Assembly: GCA_910587195.1 (NCBI GenBank)
Contig: CAJUKL010000001.1
Span: 74,764-138,763 of the forward strand
Direction of reading: 5' to 3'
Origin: an uncultured Clostridia bacterium
Lineage (GTDB): Bacteria; Bacillota; Clostridia; Lachnospirales; Anaerotignaceae
Length of the DNA: 64,000 bases
Shown here: positions 44,634 through 53,428 of the stretch, in pieces
Position numbering within the stretch: position 1 is the stretch's first letter
Layout of the letters: every line of letters starts with the position of its first letter
The notes under the pieces: model-generated
Told to the model about the DNA's origin: nothing
What the model saw: the letters and a program-made list of their open reading frames with translations, nothing else
Databases searched by the model: none
Program-made: the position numbers and the translations under genes

Positions 44634-45899
44634 TTAACCCTCCAATTTTTCTGGATTTGCAATTTTTCCTGCGATTGCAGATGCTGCTGCAACAGCCGGA
44701 CTTGCCAAATATACTTCACTTTCAACATGTCCCATACGTCCTACAAAGTTTCTGTTTGTGGTAGAAATACATCTTTCTCCTGCTGCCATAATGCCCATAT
44801 GTCCGCCAAGGCATGGGCCACAAGTTGGAGTGGAAAAAATGGCACCTGCATTAATAAAATCTTCTACATAACCTGCTTTTACACAATCTAAATAAATTTT
44901 TTGTGTGGCAGGAATAATAATTGTCCGAACTCCTTTTGCAACTTTTTTTCCTCTTAAAATATCTGCTGCTATTTTCATATCTGAAAATCTGCCATTGGTA
45001 CAAGAACCAATCACTACTTGGTCAATTTTTACTTCTTCTATTTCATCTATTGTTTTTGTATTTTCTGGCAAATGAGGAAATGCTACTGTAGGGCGGAGTG
45101 TACTTAAATCAATGGTATATTCTGCTTCATATTCTGCATCGGCATCTGCTTCATAAACAGTATATGGTTTGATAGAATGTTCTTTTGTGTAGGCAATCGT
45201 CAATTCATCTACTGGAAAAATACCATTTTTGGCACCTGCTTCAATCGCCATATTAGCAATAGTAAATCTGTCATCCATAGAAAGTTCTTTGATACCTTCC
45301 CCTGCAAATTCCATAGATTGATATAAAGCACCATCTACTCCAATCATGCCGATAATGTGCAAAATAACATCTTTTCCGCTAACATATTTGGAAGGTTTGC
45401 CTACTAAATTAAATTTAATGGCAGAAGGCACTTTAAACCAACATTCTCCTGTTGCCATACCAATTGCCATATCTGTGCTGCCAATTCCTGTAGAAAAAGC
45501 CCCTAACGCACCATAGGTACAAGTATGACTATCTGCACCAATAATAACATCACCAGGTACAACAATACCTTTTTCTGGCAATAAAGCGTGTTCAATGCCA
45601 ACTTCTCCCACATCAAAAAAGTTTTTAATCTTAGTATCATAAGCGAACTGACGACAACTTTTGCATTGTTCCGCTGCTTTAATATCTTTATTTGGTGTAA
45701 AATGGTCTAATACTACAACAACTTTTTCTTTATCAAAGACTTCTTTTGCTCCTGTTTTTTGAAACTCTGGAATTGCAACGGCTGTTGTAATATCATTTCC
45801 CATTACAATATCTAATTTTGCTTGTATCAACTGTCCTGCTGTTACACATTCCATACCAGCATGTGCTGCTAATATTTTCTGTGTCATTGTCATTCCCAT
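44634..45899 (-). CDS. leuC: 3-isopropylmalate dehydratase large subunit
   Basis: The 420-residue aconitase-family iron-sulfur subunit. The ATG at 45899 follows GAAGGAGG. It has [63 protein letters not shown], and the cluster-ligand cysteines in [10 protein letters not shown] plus Cys in GSCTNG. The size matches the HACN-type LeuC found with short LeuD proteins. It follows leuA by 159 bp, a gap with repeat fragment copy 5 and a further hairpin. Confidence 0.95.
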   Translation of the reverse strand: MGMTMTQKILAAHAGMECVTAGQLIQAKLDIVMGNDITTAVAIPEFQKTGAKEVFDKEKVVVVLDHFTPNKDIKAAEQCKSCRQFAYDTKIKNFFDVGEVGIEHALLPEKGIVVPGDVIIGADSHTCTYGALGAFSTGIGSTDMAIGMATGECWFKVPSAIKFNLVGKPSKYVSGKDVILHIIGMIGVDGALYQSMEFAGEGIKELSMDDRFTIANMAIEAGAKNGIFPVDELTIAYTKEHSIKPYTVYEADADAEYEAEYTIDLSTLRPTVAFPHLPENTKTIDEIEEVKIDQVVIGSCTNGRFSDMKIAADILRGKKVAKGVRTIIIPATQKIYLDCVKAGYVEDFINAGAIFSTPTCGPCLGGHMGIMAAGERCISTTNRNFVGRMGHVESEVYLASPAVAAASAIAGKIANPEKLEG

Positions 45900-45942
45900 T
45901 CTTTTTCCTCCTTCTTTGAAAACCTTGCAACTTCGTTTCAAA

Positions 45943-45990
45943 CTTTCCTTCCTTTCTGTTTAGAAAGGAAGGAAGTGAAAGAACTTTTAT
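45943..45990 (+). repeat. Structured intergenic repeat, copy 5 (first module only)
   Basis: A 14-bp stem CTTCCTTCCTTTCT-GTTT-AGAAAGGAAGGAAG followed by GTGAAAGAACTTTTAT matches the first module of the family with a longer stem. It sits inside the leuA-leuC gap. Confidence 0.7.
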
Positions 45991-46052
45991 TAAAAACTAG
46001 GGTTCCTTAAAAGCATTGGTTTTATAAGGAAAAACGCCAGTTTTTTCAATAA
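45990..46052 (-). terminator. Candidate intra-operon hairpin between leuA and leuC
   Basis: Nested pairing of AAAACT..AGTTTT (outer, 45993-45999 with 46039-46046) and CCTTA/TAAGG (inner, 46005-46009 with 46025-46029), with TTTTT following on the minus strand. It could reduce expression of leuCDB relative to leuA. Confidence 0.4.
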
Positions 46053-46058
46053 AATTTT

Positions 46059-47735
46059 TTATTTTTCTTTTGCTGCAATTAACATTTTATTTACTGTGCT
46101 AACAACAGCACGCAAGGAAGATTTTCCAACGCTGCTGGAAGTACCTGCACCATAATATTTTTTGCCATCCTGTCCTCTTGCCTCAATATAAGAAATGGCT
46201 CTTGCTTTTGTACCATATTCCATAGAATGTCCACGATAATCCAATATATCTACTGGCATACTAATAATTTCTTCTATAGCATGGCAAAAAGCAGATACAA
46301 CACCGTTTCCTTCTCCTTCCACATAGCATTTTTTGCCTTCAAACTCAATTTCAGCCGCAATAGAAACTAAATCCCAATCTTGGTCAACAGTCTGTGTTTT
46401 ATAATAATTTAATTGTAATGGTGTTCTAATGTCCACATATTCTTTTTGGAATACTTCATAAATTTGTTCTGGTGTCAATTCAGATTGCATTTCATCAGAA
46501 ACAGAAGTGATGACATCACCTGCATTTCTTTGAAATGCCTTTGGAATAAACAAACCATAATTTTGTTCCAAAATAAAGGTTACGCCGCCTTTTCCAGATT
46601 GGCTATTGATTCTAATAATTGGGTCATAGGTTCTACCAACATCTTTAGGGTCAAGTGGCAAATAAGGTACTTCCCAATGTTCTGGATGGCTTTGCATTGC
46701 TGCCATACCTTTTCGAATGGCATCTTGATGAGAGCCAGAAAAAGCAGTAAATACCAATTCACCTGCATAAGGATGACGAGGATGTACATTCATTTGTGTA
46801 GAATCTTCATAAACATTGATAATGTCATTCATATGAGAAAAATCTAACTCTGGGTCAACACCCTGTGTAAACATATTCATACCGATGGTTAAAATATCTG
46901 CATTTCCTGTTCTTTCCCCATTTCCAAACAAAGTACCCTCTACTCTGTCTGCACCTGCCAATAATCCCAGTTCTGATGCGGCAACAGCGCAGCCTCTGTC
47001 ATTATGTGCATGAAGGCTTACAATGACATTTTCTCTATTTTTTAAATTACGGCACATGTATTCTATTTGGTCTGCATAAACATTTGGGGATGTCATTTCC
47101 ACCGTAGAAGGTAAGTTCATAATTACTTTATTATCAGGTGTTGGCTGCCATACATCAATGACAGCATTACAAATTTCAGCAGCAAAATCCATTTCTGTTC
47201 CTGTAAAACTTTCTGGAGAATACTCAAAAGTAAAATTTGTTTCTGTATATTGTGCAGCAATATCCTTCATCATTTTTGCGCCAAATACAGCTAAATCAAT
47301 GGTTTCCTTTTGGGAGTTACCAAAAACAACCTCTCTTTGCAGAGTAGAAGTAGAATTGTATAAATGAACAATAGCATTTTTTGCACCTGTTAAAGCAGAA
47401 AATGTTTTTTCAATGATTTTTGCTCTGGATTGTGTCAAAACTTGTATGGTAACATCATCTGGAATTAAATTTTGGTCAATCAAAGCTCTCGTAAATTCAT
47501 ACTCTGTTTCCGAAGCAGCAGGAAAACCAATTTCTATTGTTTTAAAGCCCATGTCTACCAAAAATTGAAAAAACTGTAATTTTTGACTTAAACCCATAGG
47601 GGTAACTAATGCCTGATTACCATCACGCAAATCTACACTACACCAGATAGGTGCTTTTGTAATTTTTTTGTTTGGCCATGTTCTGTCTTTTAAATTGACA
47701 GTTGGATATACTTGGTATCTGTTGTAATTTTTCAT
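46059..47735 (-). CDS. leuA: 2-isopropylmalate synthase
   Basis: It condenses acetyl-CoA with 2-oxoisovalerate, the first leucine step. The 558-residue protein belongs to the longer LeuA type of actinobacteria and some Clostridia. The TIM barrel shows VDLRDGNQALVTPM, IEIGFPAASETEYEF, VSLHAHNDRGCAVAASELGLLAGADRVEGTLFGNGERTGN, and the C-terminal about 130 residues form the leucine-sensing allosteric domain (VEGEGNGVVSAFCHAIEE, GTKARAISYIE). Leucine feedback is therefore expected. It is the first gene of leuA-leuC-leuD-lipoprotein-leuB and lies behind a T-box. AAGGAGAG precedes the ATG. Confidence 0.95.
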   Translation of the reverse strand: MKNYNRYQVYPTVNLKDRTWPNKKITKAPIWCSVDLRDGNQALVTPMGLSQKLQFFQFLVDMGFKTIEIGFPAASETEYEFTRALIDQNLIPDDVTIQVLTQSRAKIIEKTFSALTGAKNAIVHLYNSTSTLQREVVFGNSQKETIDLAVFGAKMMKDIAAQYTETNFTFEYSPESFTGTEMDFAAEICNAVIDVWQPTPDNKVIMNLPSTVEMTSPNVYADQIEYMCRNLKNRENVIVSLHAHNDRGCAVAASELGLLAGADRVEGTLFGNGERTGNADILTIGMNMFTQGVDPELDFSHMNDIINVYEDSTQMNVHPRHPYAGELVFTAFSGSHQDAIRKGMAAMQSHPEHWEVPYLPLDPKDVGRTYDPIIRINSQSGKGGVTFILEQNYGLFIPKAFQRNAGDVITSVSDEMQSELTPEQIYEVFQKEYVDIRTPLQLNYYKTQTVDQDWDLVSIAAEIEFEGKKCYVEGEGNGVVSAFCHAIEEIISMPVDILDYRGHSMEYGTKARAISYIEARGQDGKKYYGAGTSSSVGKSSLRAVVSTVNKMLIAAKEK

Positions 47736-47783
47736 AATTTTAAACTCTCCTTATCATTAATTATACTACTTAATTATACTACT

Positions 47784-48050
47784 AAAAAAGCCTTTCATCT
47801 TCTCTACAAAGAAGATGAAAGGCATATTCCTTCCACGGTACCACTTCTAATTTATCCCATACAAAATAGGATACTCTCATCCAGATACTGGCAAAAGCCT
47901 AATATCCTGTTCCTGTAACGGTGAACCTCCGTTATCGCCTACCGAATCTTTCAGCGAACCACTCCAAGACCAGTTCAGCTTTCTCCATCTTGTTATCTCA
48001 CACCAGCCGATAACTCTCTGTATCGCTTCAAAAACCTACTACTTCTTATC
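47784..48050 (-). promoter_or_regulatory. T-box riboswitch of the leu operon
   Basis: On the minus strand the T-box core AGAAGTGGTACCGTGGAA (47831-47848) is followed by a terminator: a perfect 14-bp stem GCCTTTCATCTTCT/AGAAGATGAAAGGC (47790-47823) then TTTTTT. Stem I elements are visible (ACAGAGAGTTATCGGCTGG). Two CUG codons (47976-47978 and 47971-47973) lie where the specifier is expected; both mean leucine, in agreement with the operon. Uncharged tRNA-Leu should switch the operon on. Confidence 0.92.
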
Positions 48051-48082
48051 CTTGTGTTTTTATATTTATTTTGTTGAACATA

Positions 48083-48111
48083 AATCTAACATAAAACAAA
48101 AGAGATGTCAA
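48083..48111 (-). promoter_or_regulatory. Sigma-A promoter of the leu operon
   Basis: On the minus strand TTGACA (48106-48111), 17 bp, TAGATT (48083-48088). Start near 48076, at the head of the T-box leader. Confidence 0.7.
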
Positions 48112-48169
48112 TGCCTTTTTTCTTTTTCCCTAAAATTGACTAGAAAATAAAAAGGATAGGAGATTGATT

Positions 48170-49234
48170 TTATTGACAATGCATAGAAATAATTTGACAA
48201 TATGGGCAAATTTCTATATAAAGTGTTCCCTGAAAAAAAGAAATTAGGGTATTCCATTGCATTTGTGCTAAATATTTCATTGTTCTTCCACAATGTGGAC
48301 AAGTGGTATAATACCAATTTTCACCCCAATTTGCAAAACCTCCCAGAGTATTTATCAATTTTCCATTTGCAGCATAAAAAATAGGGACATTTTTTTTACT
48401 TAGCACAAATTTATGCATTTGTAATTGCTGTAATACTTCACTATCTGTTGTATTTTCCAGCATAGCAAAACCATCTTCAAACAAAACTGTGCTTTTTCCA
48501 TCTAACGTAAATTGAGAAAACATTATTTCATAACAGACACATTCCGGACAGCAAGTTGCTGTGATTATGCCATGGATATCCAAAAAAGAAAGGTTTTCCT
48601 GTCTGCCATCTATGGTAAGAATATCCACCAACTGACAACCACAATAAGCACATAAATCTTTTTTTACATTTGCAATAATACTATTGTTTGCTGTATTATC
48701 TTCTACAATAGGATAGCAAACAGGATAAATAAGTTCTTGCTTTTTGCCTGTATCATCAAATGTCCACCCTCCATATGGAGCATATTCTAAAGGTGGTAAA
48801 TAAAAGTTATTTTGCTGCAATTTATAAAAAATTTCTACTGCTTTTTTATCTCCTACCATTGCAATACAATATAAAAGCTGTTCTTTTTCGTCTATATTCT
48901 CTGTTTTCATAAAAGATAATACTAAACTTTCACAAATAGCGGAAGATGCTTTATAATATAATTCTGGTGGCAAATAAACCGCATTTGCTAGTGCAGATTC
49001 CTGTAACTCTGGCGGACACATTCCCCGAAAAGAAATAAAATTCCAAAAATCTTTATTTGCCTGCTTTTTTTGAGAGGCAATTTCTGCAATATGTTCGGAA
49101 AGATATTTTATTTTTGCCTTGACTTGTGCTTGTGTTAAAGCAGAAGTATGCTGCTTTTTTTGGATTGCCTGACAATCTGAACAAATTCCCGGAAAACATA
49201 AATCTTTTCCACATTGCAAACAATGATAATGCAT
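48170..49234 (-). CDS. Cysteine-rich zinc-ribbon protein, DUF1963-like
   Basis: A 354-residue protein from the ATG at 49234 (AAGGGGGG site). It has many CxxC pairs: CLQCGKDLCFPGICSDCQ at the N-terminus, CAYCGCQ, CCPEC, TTCPHCGRTMKYL and EICPYCQ near the C-terminus, which should bind zinc. The C-terminal pattern GGFANWGENWYYTTCPHCGRTMKYLAQ followed by GTLYIEICPYC resembles the DUF1963/YwqG group found in some immunity-type proteins, but I am not sure. No toxin gene lies beside it. Its role is unknown. It is followed by the leu promoter, about 60 bp away. Confidence 0.65.
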   Translation of the reverse strand: MHYHCLQCGKDLCFPGICSDCQAIQKKQHTSALTQAQVKAKIKYLSEHIAEIASQKKQANKDFWNFISFRGMCPPELQESALANAVYLPPELYYKASSAICESLVLSFMKTENIDEKEQLLYCIAMVGDKKAVEIFYKLQQNNFYLPPLEYAPYGGWTFDDTGKKQELIYPVCYPIVEDNTANNSIIANVKKDLCAYCGCQLVDILTIDGRQENLSFLDIHGIITATCCPECVCYEIMFSQFTLDGKSTVLFEDGFAMLENTTDSEVLQQLQMHKFVLSKKNVPIFYAANGKLINTLGGFANWGENWYYTTCPHCGRTMKYLAQMQWNTLISFFQGTLYIEICPYCQIISMHCQ

Positions 49235-49258
49235 TTTTGTTGCCCCCCTTAGTTTATC

Positions 49259-49370
49259 ACGCTTTCTTGAAAGAAAGCTTAGCAAAGAACTTTGATGACT
49301 GTGCTTTAAATTTGAATGGTTGTTGTAGTTGAACAAAAACAGTGCACCAACTACTAAAATTTTGAAATAG
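49259..49370 (+). repeat. Structured intergenic repeat, copy 6 (left part, interrupted)
   Basis: Begins CGCTTTCT-TGAA-AGAAAGC, then AGCAAAGAACTTTG and the GTTGTAGTTGAACAAAAACAGTGCACC linker, and breaks off at 49370. The family sequence resumes at 49676 (TTTGTACCGTATGC, compare TCTGTACTGTATGC in copy 3). It was therefore split by insertion of the IS200/IS605-type element. Confidence 0.8.
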
Positions 49371-49675
49371 TGCGACCGCAATCCCATTAGCTTTAGATAA
49401 TGGGTTAAGGTCGCAAAATGAGAGATTGTTACAATGTATATTTTCTGCTATAATACTATTTATACACGAACATTGATAACTGTATATAAGTGGTTGTGCT
49501 GAGAAATATTATGCGAAAACCAAGCTTTCCTTCAGCACGTAAAATATACAAGGTACGAATGTACAGTATAAACCGTTATAGGGATGGTGCAGCCCGAATT
49601 TACGCCTGTGGAGATAGTAGGTTACGAGGTCTAGGAAGCAGGAAGCCCATTGGCTTTAGACAATGGGTAGTTCAC
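49371..49675 (+). mobile_element. IS200/IS605-type remnant with orphan omegaRNA-like 3' end
   Basis: A piece of about 305 bp with related hairpins at both ends: CCCATTA-gctttaga-TAATGGG (49383-49404), itself enclosed by GCGACC/GGTCGC, and CCCATTG-gctttaga-CAATGGG (49646-49667). The right end reads GAAGCAGGAAGCCC...GGGTAGTTCAC, the signature 3' end of TnpB-bearing IS605 elements, where the TnpB guide RNA scaffold lies. The upstream GGGATGGTGCAGCCCG and TTACGCCTGTGGAGATA belong to the same scaffold. The frame from 49490 still encodes ARIYACGDS, a TnpB C-terminal echo. No tnpA and no intact tnpB are present. An internal promoter is at 49426-49454. Confidence 0.8.
49426..49454 (+). promoter_or_regulatory. 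Promoter inside the IS200/IS605 remnant
   Basis: TTGTTA (49426-49431), 17 bp, TATAAT (49449-49454). Transcription from near 49461 would cross the whole omegaRNA-like scaffold to 49675 and beyond. Confidence 0.5.
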
Positions 49676-49908
49676 TTTGTACCGTATGCAAAAAATAAAA
49701 TTTTTTCCCACTTTTTTGAAAGAAAGCTTAACAGAGAACTTTGACGACTGTGCTTTAAACTTGAATAGCTATTGTAGTTGAATAAAAACAATGCACCACA
49801 TATTAAAACTTTCGTTCTGTTCCATTCACAAAAGATAAAGTTTTTACTCAAGCTTTTTCAAAAAACTTGTAGGAGTTTGAAGGCAACACCCTCAAGGTTT
49901 TGCTCTTT
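49676..49908 (+). repeat. Repeat copy 6 tail fused to copy 7
   Basis: 49676-49710 continues copy 6 (TTTGTACCGTATGCAAAAAATAAAATTTTTTC). At 49711 a new copy begins: CTTTTTTGAAAGAAAG, AACAGAGAACTTTG, the ATTGTAGTTGAATAAAAACAATGCACC linker, CTTTCGTTCTGTTCC, CAAGCTTTTTCAAAAAACTTG (stem with one mismatch) and AAGGCAACACCCTCAAGG. It ends 15 bp before the FtsX permease stop. Confidence 0.75.
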
Positions 49909-49923
49909 TTCTCCTTTTATTTT

Positions 49924-51237
49924 TTACTCTGTTTTAATAGCAGAAAGTGCACTTAATTTCATTGCTCTTTTTGCTGGAAGATAACCAGCAGCAATTCCTA
50001 TCAAGGTTGCAAATACTAAAGAAGCCCCACAAAGCCAAATCGGAATGGAAGAAAGCATATTGCTATTTGTTCTGACAGCAAAAATATTTACAATTTTGGA
50101 CGCTCCAAGACTAACTAAAATTCCAGCAAGTCCACCTGCAAATCCAATAAAAGCAGCCTCTGTTAAAAACAATTTTTTTATATCTGACAAGGAGGCACCA
50201 ATCACTTTCATAACACCAATTTCTCTTGTTCTTTCATAAATTGCCATTACCATGGTATTGGTAATACCAATGGCAGCAACAATCAAGGAAATTGCTCCAA
50301 TCGCTCCCAACATCATGCGCAACATTTTGGTAGTTTCTTTCATGGTTTCCAACTGGTCTGTTAAACTGGAGGCACGAAAACCCATATCCTTGATTGTTTC
50401 CTGTACTTCCTTTACATGATTCATATTATCTACTTTTACCATAGCATTTTCATAAACACCTTTTTTGATTTTTTGAGCATTTCTATCTTTGTATTTTTTT
50501 GCCTCATATTCTGCCTGCTCTATTTTAATTTTTTCTAGTTCCTTGATGGGCATAAAAACAAAATAGCCATCAGAACCACCACTTCTTAATGTTCCAACTA
50601 CTTCCGCTTTTATAGGCTTTAATGCCTTATCTGCATCTCTTGTACCATAATTCCAGTCTGTTGTTATCATAACTTTATCATTAAAAATATCCACTTCTGG
50701 AGAAGGAGAGTCATATCTCATTCTCCAGCTTAATTTAGGATTATAAAAATTGTTTATTACATCAGCACCAAATACCAATGTTTTGCTATCCCCTTCTTGT
50801 AACACACGACCTTCCTCTGCTTTATAGCCCATTGCCTCCATACTTGCAGGGTCTATTCCTTGCACAGAAGCATCTGTAAGATATTTTCCAGCAACAAAAC
50901 AAATGTATTCATTCATTACTGGTGTTGCTGCTTCTACATAGGGTATTTTTTTAAATTCTTCTATGGTAGAAGTAGTAATTTCTGTTGCTTTTTTATCTTT
51001 TTGTACTTCCTCTTCTTCATAATATCTATCACTTCCAGCTGCATAGACATTGATAACTTGTAAGCTGCCCCATTCTTCTACCTGTTTTTGAAAACTTTCA
51101 TTCATACCAATTCCAATAGAAACCATAACTACAATGGAAGCTGTACCAATAATAACGCCTAAAATTGTTAAAAAAGTTCGAAGTTTTCTTTTCCACAAAT
51201 TGCGTAGTGCCATTTTAATGACATCAGAAATGCTCAT
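49924..51237 (-). CDS. FtsX-like ABC permease (MacB family)
   Basis: A 437-residue membrane protein from the ATG at 51237 (GAGGGG site), overlapping the preceding gene by 14 bp. It has an N-terminal helix (TFLTILGVIIGTASIVVMVSIGIG), a large extracellular MacB_PCD-like domain (residues about 50-290), and three C-terminal helices (LGAIGAISLIVAAIGITNTMVMAIYERTREIGVMKVIGAS is diagnostic of the FtsX domain). With the ATPase at 53429-54151 it forms a mechanotransmission-type ABC complex for export of a peptide, lipid or antibiotic. Confidence 0.9.
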   Translation of the reverse strand: MSISDVIKMALRNLWKRKLRTFLTILGVIIGTASIVVMVSIGIGMNESFQKQVEEWGSLQVINVYAAGSDRYYEEEEVQKDKKATEITTSTIEEFKKIPYVEAATPVMNEYICFVAGKYLTDASVQGIDPASMEAMGYKAEEGRVLQEGDSKTLVFGADVINNFYNPKLSWRMRYDSPSPEVDIFNDKVMITTDWNYGTRDADKALKPIKAEVVGTLRSGGSDGYFVFMPIKELEKIKIEQAEYEAKKYKDRNAQKIKKGVYENAMVKVDNMNHVKEVQETIKDMGFRASSLTDQLETMKETTKMLRMMLGAIGAISLIVAAIGITNTMVMAIYERTREIGVMKVIGASLSDIKKLFLTEAAFIGFAGGLAGILVSLGASKIVNIFAVRTNSNMLSSIPIWLCGASLVFATLIGIAAGYLPAKRAMKLSALSAIKTE

Positions 51238-53422
51238 TTCTATCACGCCCCTCTCTATTTTGGGAGGATTGATTTGGCATTGTTTCATAATAATCTACAT
51301 CTTCTGGAGCGAAATCATCTTCTTCTGCTAAAAATGCTTCTTCTGCTTTTTTCTTTTTTCGTTTTACCAAGGTAACTACAACAATAACCGCAGCAATGGC
51401 AATGATACCAAGAACAATACTAATCAAAAGCACTTTATGGTTTGGAGTATTTCCTTGCATATCTTCCATACCCATTATATCCTCCATTGGCATTGGCTCT
51501 ATGACATTTAACATAAAATCTCGCCTTTCCTCAACAGATTCACCACTAGCATCATCATAGCTTACAATAATACTAACTGGTACTTTTCCGATTGTTGTGG
51601 GAATAAAGTTACTCTCATAATAATCGCTAGAACCCGACTCTAAATTACCAATATAGGTGTTTCTTGTTTCGGTTTCTACATCCCCTTCTATGCGTATCAT
51701 TAAATTGTTTAAGGTTACCTTTCCTGTATTATAATAACTAAAACTTACATTAACCGGCATACCCATTTCAATCTGCTCTGGTAGGGTATAATCATCAATA
51801 TCTAATTGTGTTACCTGTTTGACATTGATTCCTAAAAGTTCCTGTGAGGTATATTCATTTCCCTCTTTATCTTCATATTCAAAATTTACAGTCAAAGTAT
51901 ACGTTTTAGGCTGCGCATCTGGAACAACATATAAACGCAATGCCTTATCTACCTTTCCTTTTGCTGTAATATCATCAAAATAAAAGGTATTACTACTATT
52001 GACGGGTGTAAAAATATTTCCTGTTTTTGCTGTATCAGAAGTGGTTTCTTCTGCCATTGTTAAAAACATTTTGATATTATGTACGGATTTATCTCTGTGA
52101 CTATTCATTAAAGTCATAGTCAAATCAAATTCGTTACCTGCCATAACAATAAGTGGGTCACAAACATAGTCACTGACAATAATTTTGGGTTTACTTTTAT
52201 TTTTTTCGTCATCTTCTTTTTCATCTTCTTTATCTTTTTTAGGATTAGAAATATTGACACCTGCATACTGTTTAAATGTTGTTGGGGTATCCGTTTCATT
52301 TTCATATTCTATTGTAAATTCAATGGGATAATTTTGTGTTTCTGCGGAAGAAGTTCCTGCAAAAGTAAAGTCAAAATGACTTACTTCATTTGGTGCTAAC
52401 ATCTTTATATTTTTGATGCTGGTAGATTTTGGAACAACAGCACCACCCTCCATGCCAGAAGCACTTACTTTAATATTTTTTGCTTCTCCTTCTCCAATAT
52501 TTGCCAAGTCAAAAGAAACCTGAAAATTTTGATTTACCACATAAGTACCACTAGGCTCTGTCATATTTCTTATTTCAAGGCTTGGTTTTTCTTCCTCTTT
52601 TTTATCTCCTATGATATTGATATAAAAATTTTGTGATTTATCATAGGAGCGTCCTGCATCATCTTTACAAGTTATTTTTAAAGTAACAGAATAAGTACCA
52701 CCTGCAATTTCGTTGCCAGCAATCAAAGGAAAAGAAAAGCCTTGTGTGCTTCCTGCTGGAATTCGTGAAAAATGTTGACTATCTAAACTATTATTAATAC
52801 TAATGCCATCGCTGGAAAGTCCTTCTAATGTCAAATTGACTTCATGCAACGTAATAAAATTATTGTTTACAATTTGTCCACTAATAGTTGTGGTATCTCC
52901 TGCTTTAATATCAGAAGGGGATACTGTTACATTTTCAAATTTAAAATCTGGTTCTCCTGACAAATTATTTACTTTTAAATAAATGGTATTATTTCCTGAA
53001 AATTTTACGTTGTAAGCATTAAAATAGCTATAATTTAAGGTAACAGGATAATTTTTTGTTGCGGCTGTTCTTTCCACATCCACAGTCAATTCGATTTCTG
53101 TTTCACTTCTTGGTGCCAAAGCAGAAATTCTATTTTCATTATCTTGAAATCCTACGGTAAAAGGAGTATTATCAATGTCTGTAAAGGTAGGTTGAATCAC
53201 AATCGCCCTTGCACCATAAGCACTTCCATTCCGCAATTTAATTTTAACAGTATTTGTTTTTCCAGGTGTTACTTCAAATACAGGCCCATTAATTAAAATG
53301 ATTTCTGGTTGTGCGGAGTTTGGGTCAACATATTCGTCATCATCATCTGCAGCAAAAGCTGTCATAGACATTCCTAGTATCATCAATAATCCTAAAAAAA
53401 TAGCTGTAACCCTTTTTATCAT
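51224..53422 (-). CDS. Secreted membrane-anchored CARDB/NEW3-type repeat protein of the ABC complex
   Basis: A 732-residue protein with a signal peptide (cut after MTAFA, residue about 24), repeated beta-sandwich modules of the CARDB/COG1361 kind (NPSDIKAGDTTTISGQIVNN-like phrases, GTYVVNQNFQVSFDLANIGEGEAKNIKV, EQIEMGMPVNVSFSYYNTGKVTLNN), a Lys/Glu/Asp-rich stretch in the middle (KDKEDEKEDDEKNKSK), one transmembrane helix near residue 665-690 (VLLISIVLGIIAIAAVIVVVTLV), then a charged tail. It lies between the ATPase (6 bp) and permease (overlap), where an adaptor such as MacA would be expected in Gram-negatives. I infer an extracellular partner of the pump. Confidence 0.82.
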   Translation of the reverse strand: MIKRVTAIFLGLLMILGMSMTAFAADDDDEYVDPNSAQPEIILINGPVFEVTPGKTNTVKIKLRNGSAYGARAIVIQPTFTDIDNTPFTVGFQDNENRISALAPRSETEIELTVDVERTAATKNYPVTLNYSYFNAYNVKFSGNNTIYLKVNNLSGEPDFKFENVTVSPSDIKAGDTTTISGQIVNNNFITLHEVNLTLEGLSSDGISINNSLDSQHFSRIPAGSTQGFSFPLIAGNEIAGGTYSVTLKITCKDDAGRSYDKSQNFYINIIGDKKEEEKPSLEIRNMTEPSGTYVVNQNFQVSFDLANIGEGEAKNIKVSASGMEGGAVVPKSTSIKNIKMLAPNEVSHFDFTFAGTSSAETQNYPIEFTIEYENETDTPTTFKQYAGVNISNPKKDKEDEKEDDEKNKSKPKIIVSDYVCDPLIVMAGNEFDLTMTLMNSHRDKSVHNIKMFLTMAEETTSDTAKTGNIFTPVNSSNTFYFDDITAKGKVDKALRLYVVPDAQPKTYTLTVNFEYEDKEGNEYTSQELLGINVKQVTQLDIDDYTLPEQIEMGMPVNVSFSYYNTGKVTLNNLMIRIEGDVETETRNTYIGNLESGSSDYYESNFIPTTIGKVPVSIIVSYDDASGESVEERRDFMLNVIEPMPMEDIMGMEDMQGNTPNHKVLLISIVLGIIAIAAVIVVVTLVKRKKKKAEEAFLAEEDDFAPEDVDYYETMPNQSSQNREGRDRNEHF

Positions 53423-53428
53423 TTTGTT

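Noticed and set aside
49490..49744. 84-codon open frame across the IS605 remnant
   Set aside because: It covers the structured 3' scaffold and part of a repeat. Only a short TnpB C-terminal echo (ARIYACGDS) is coding-like, so it is not an intact gene.
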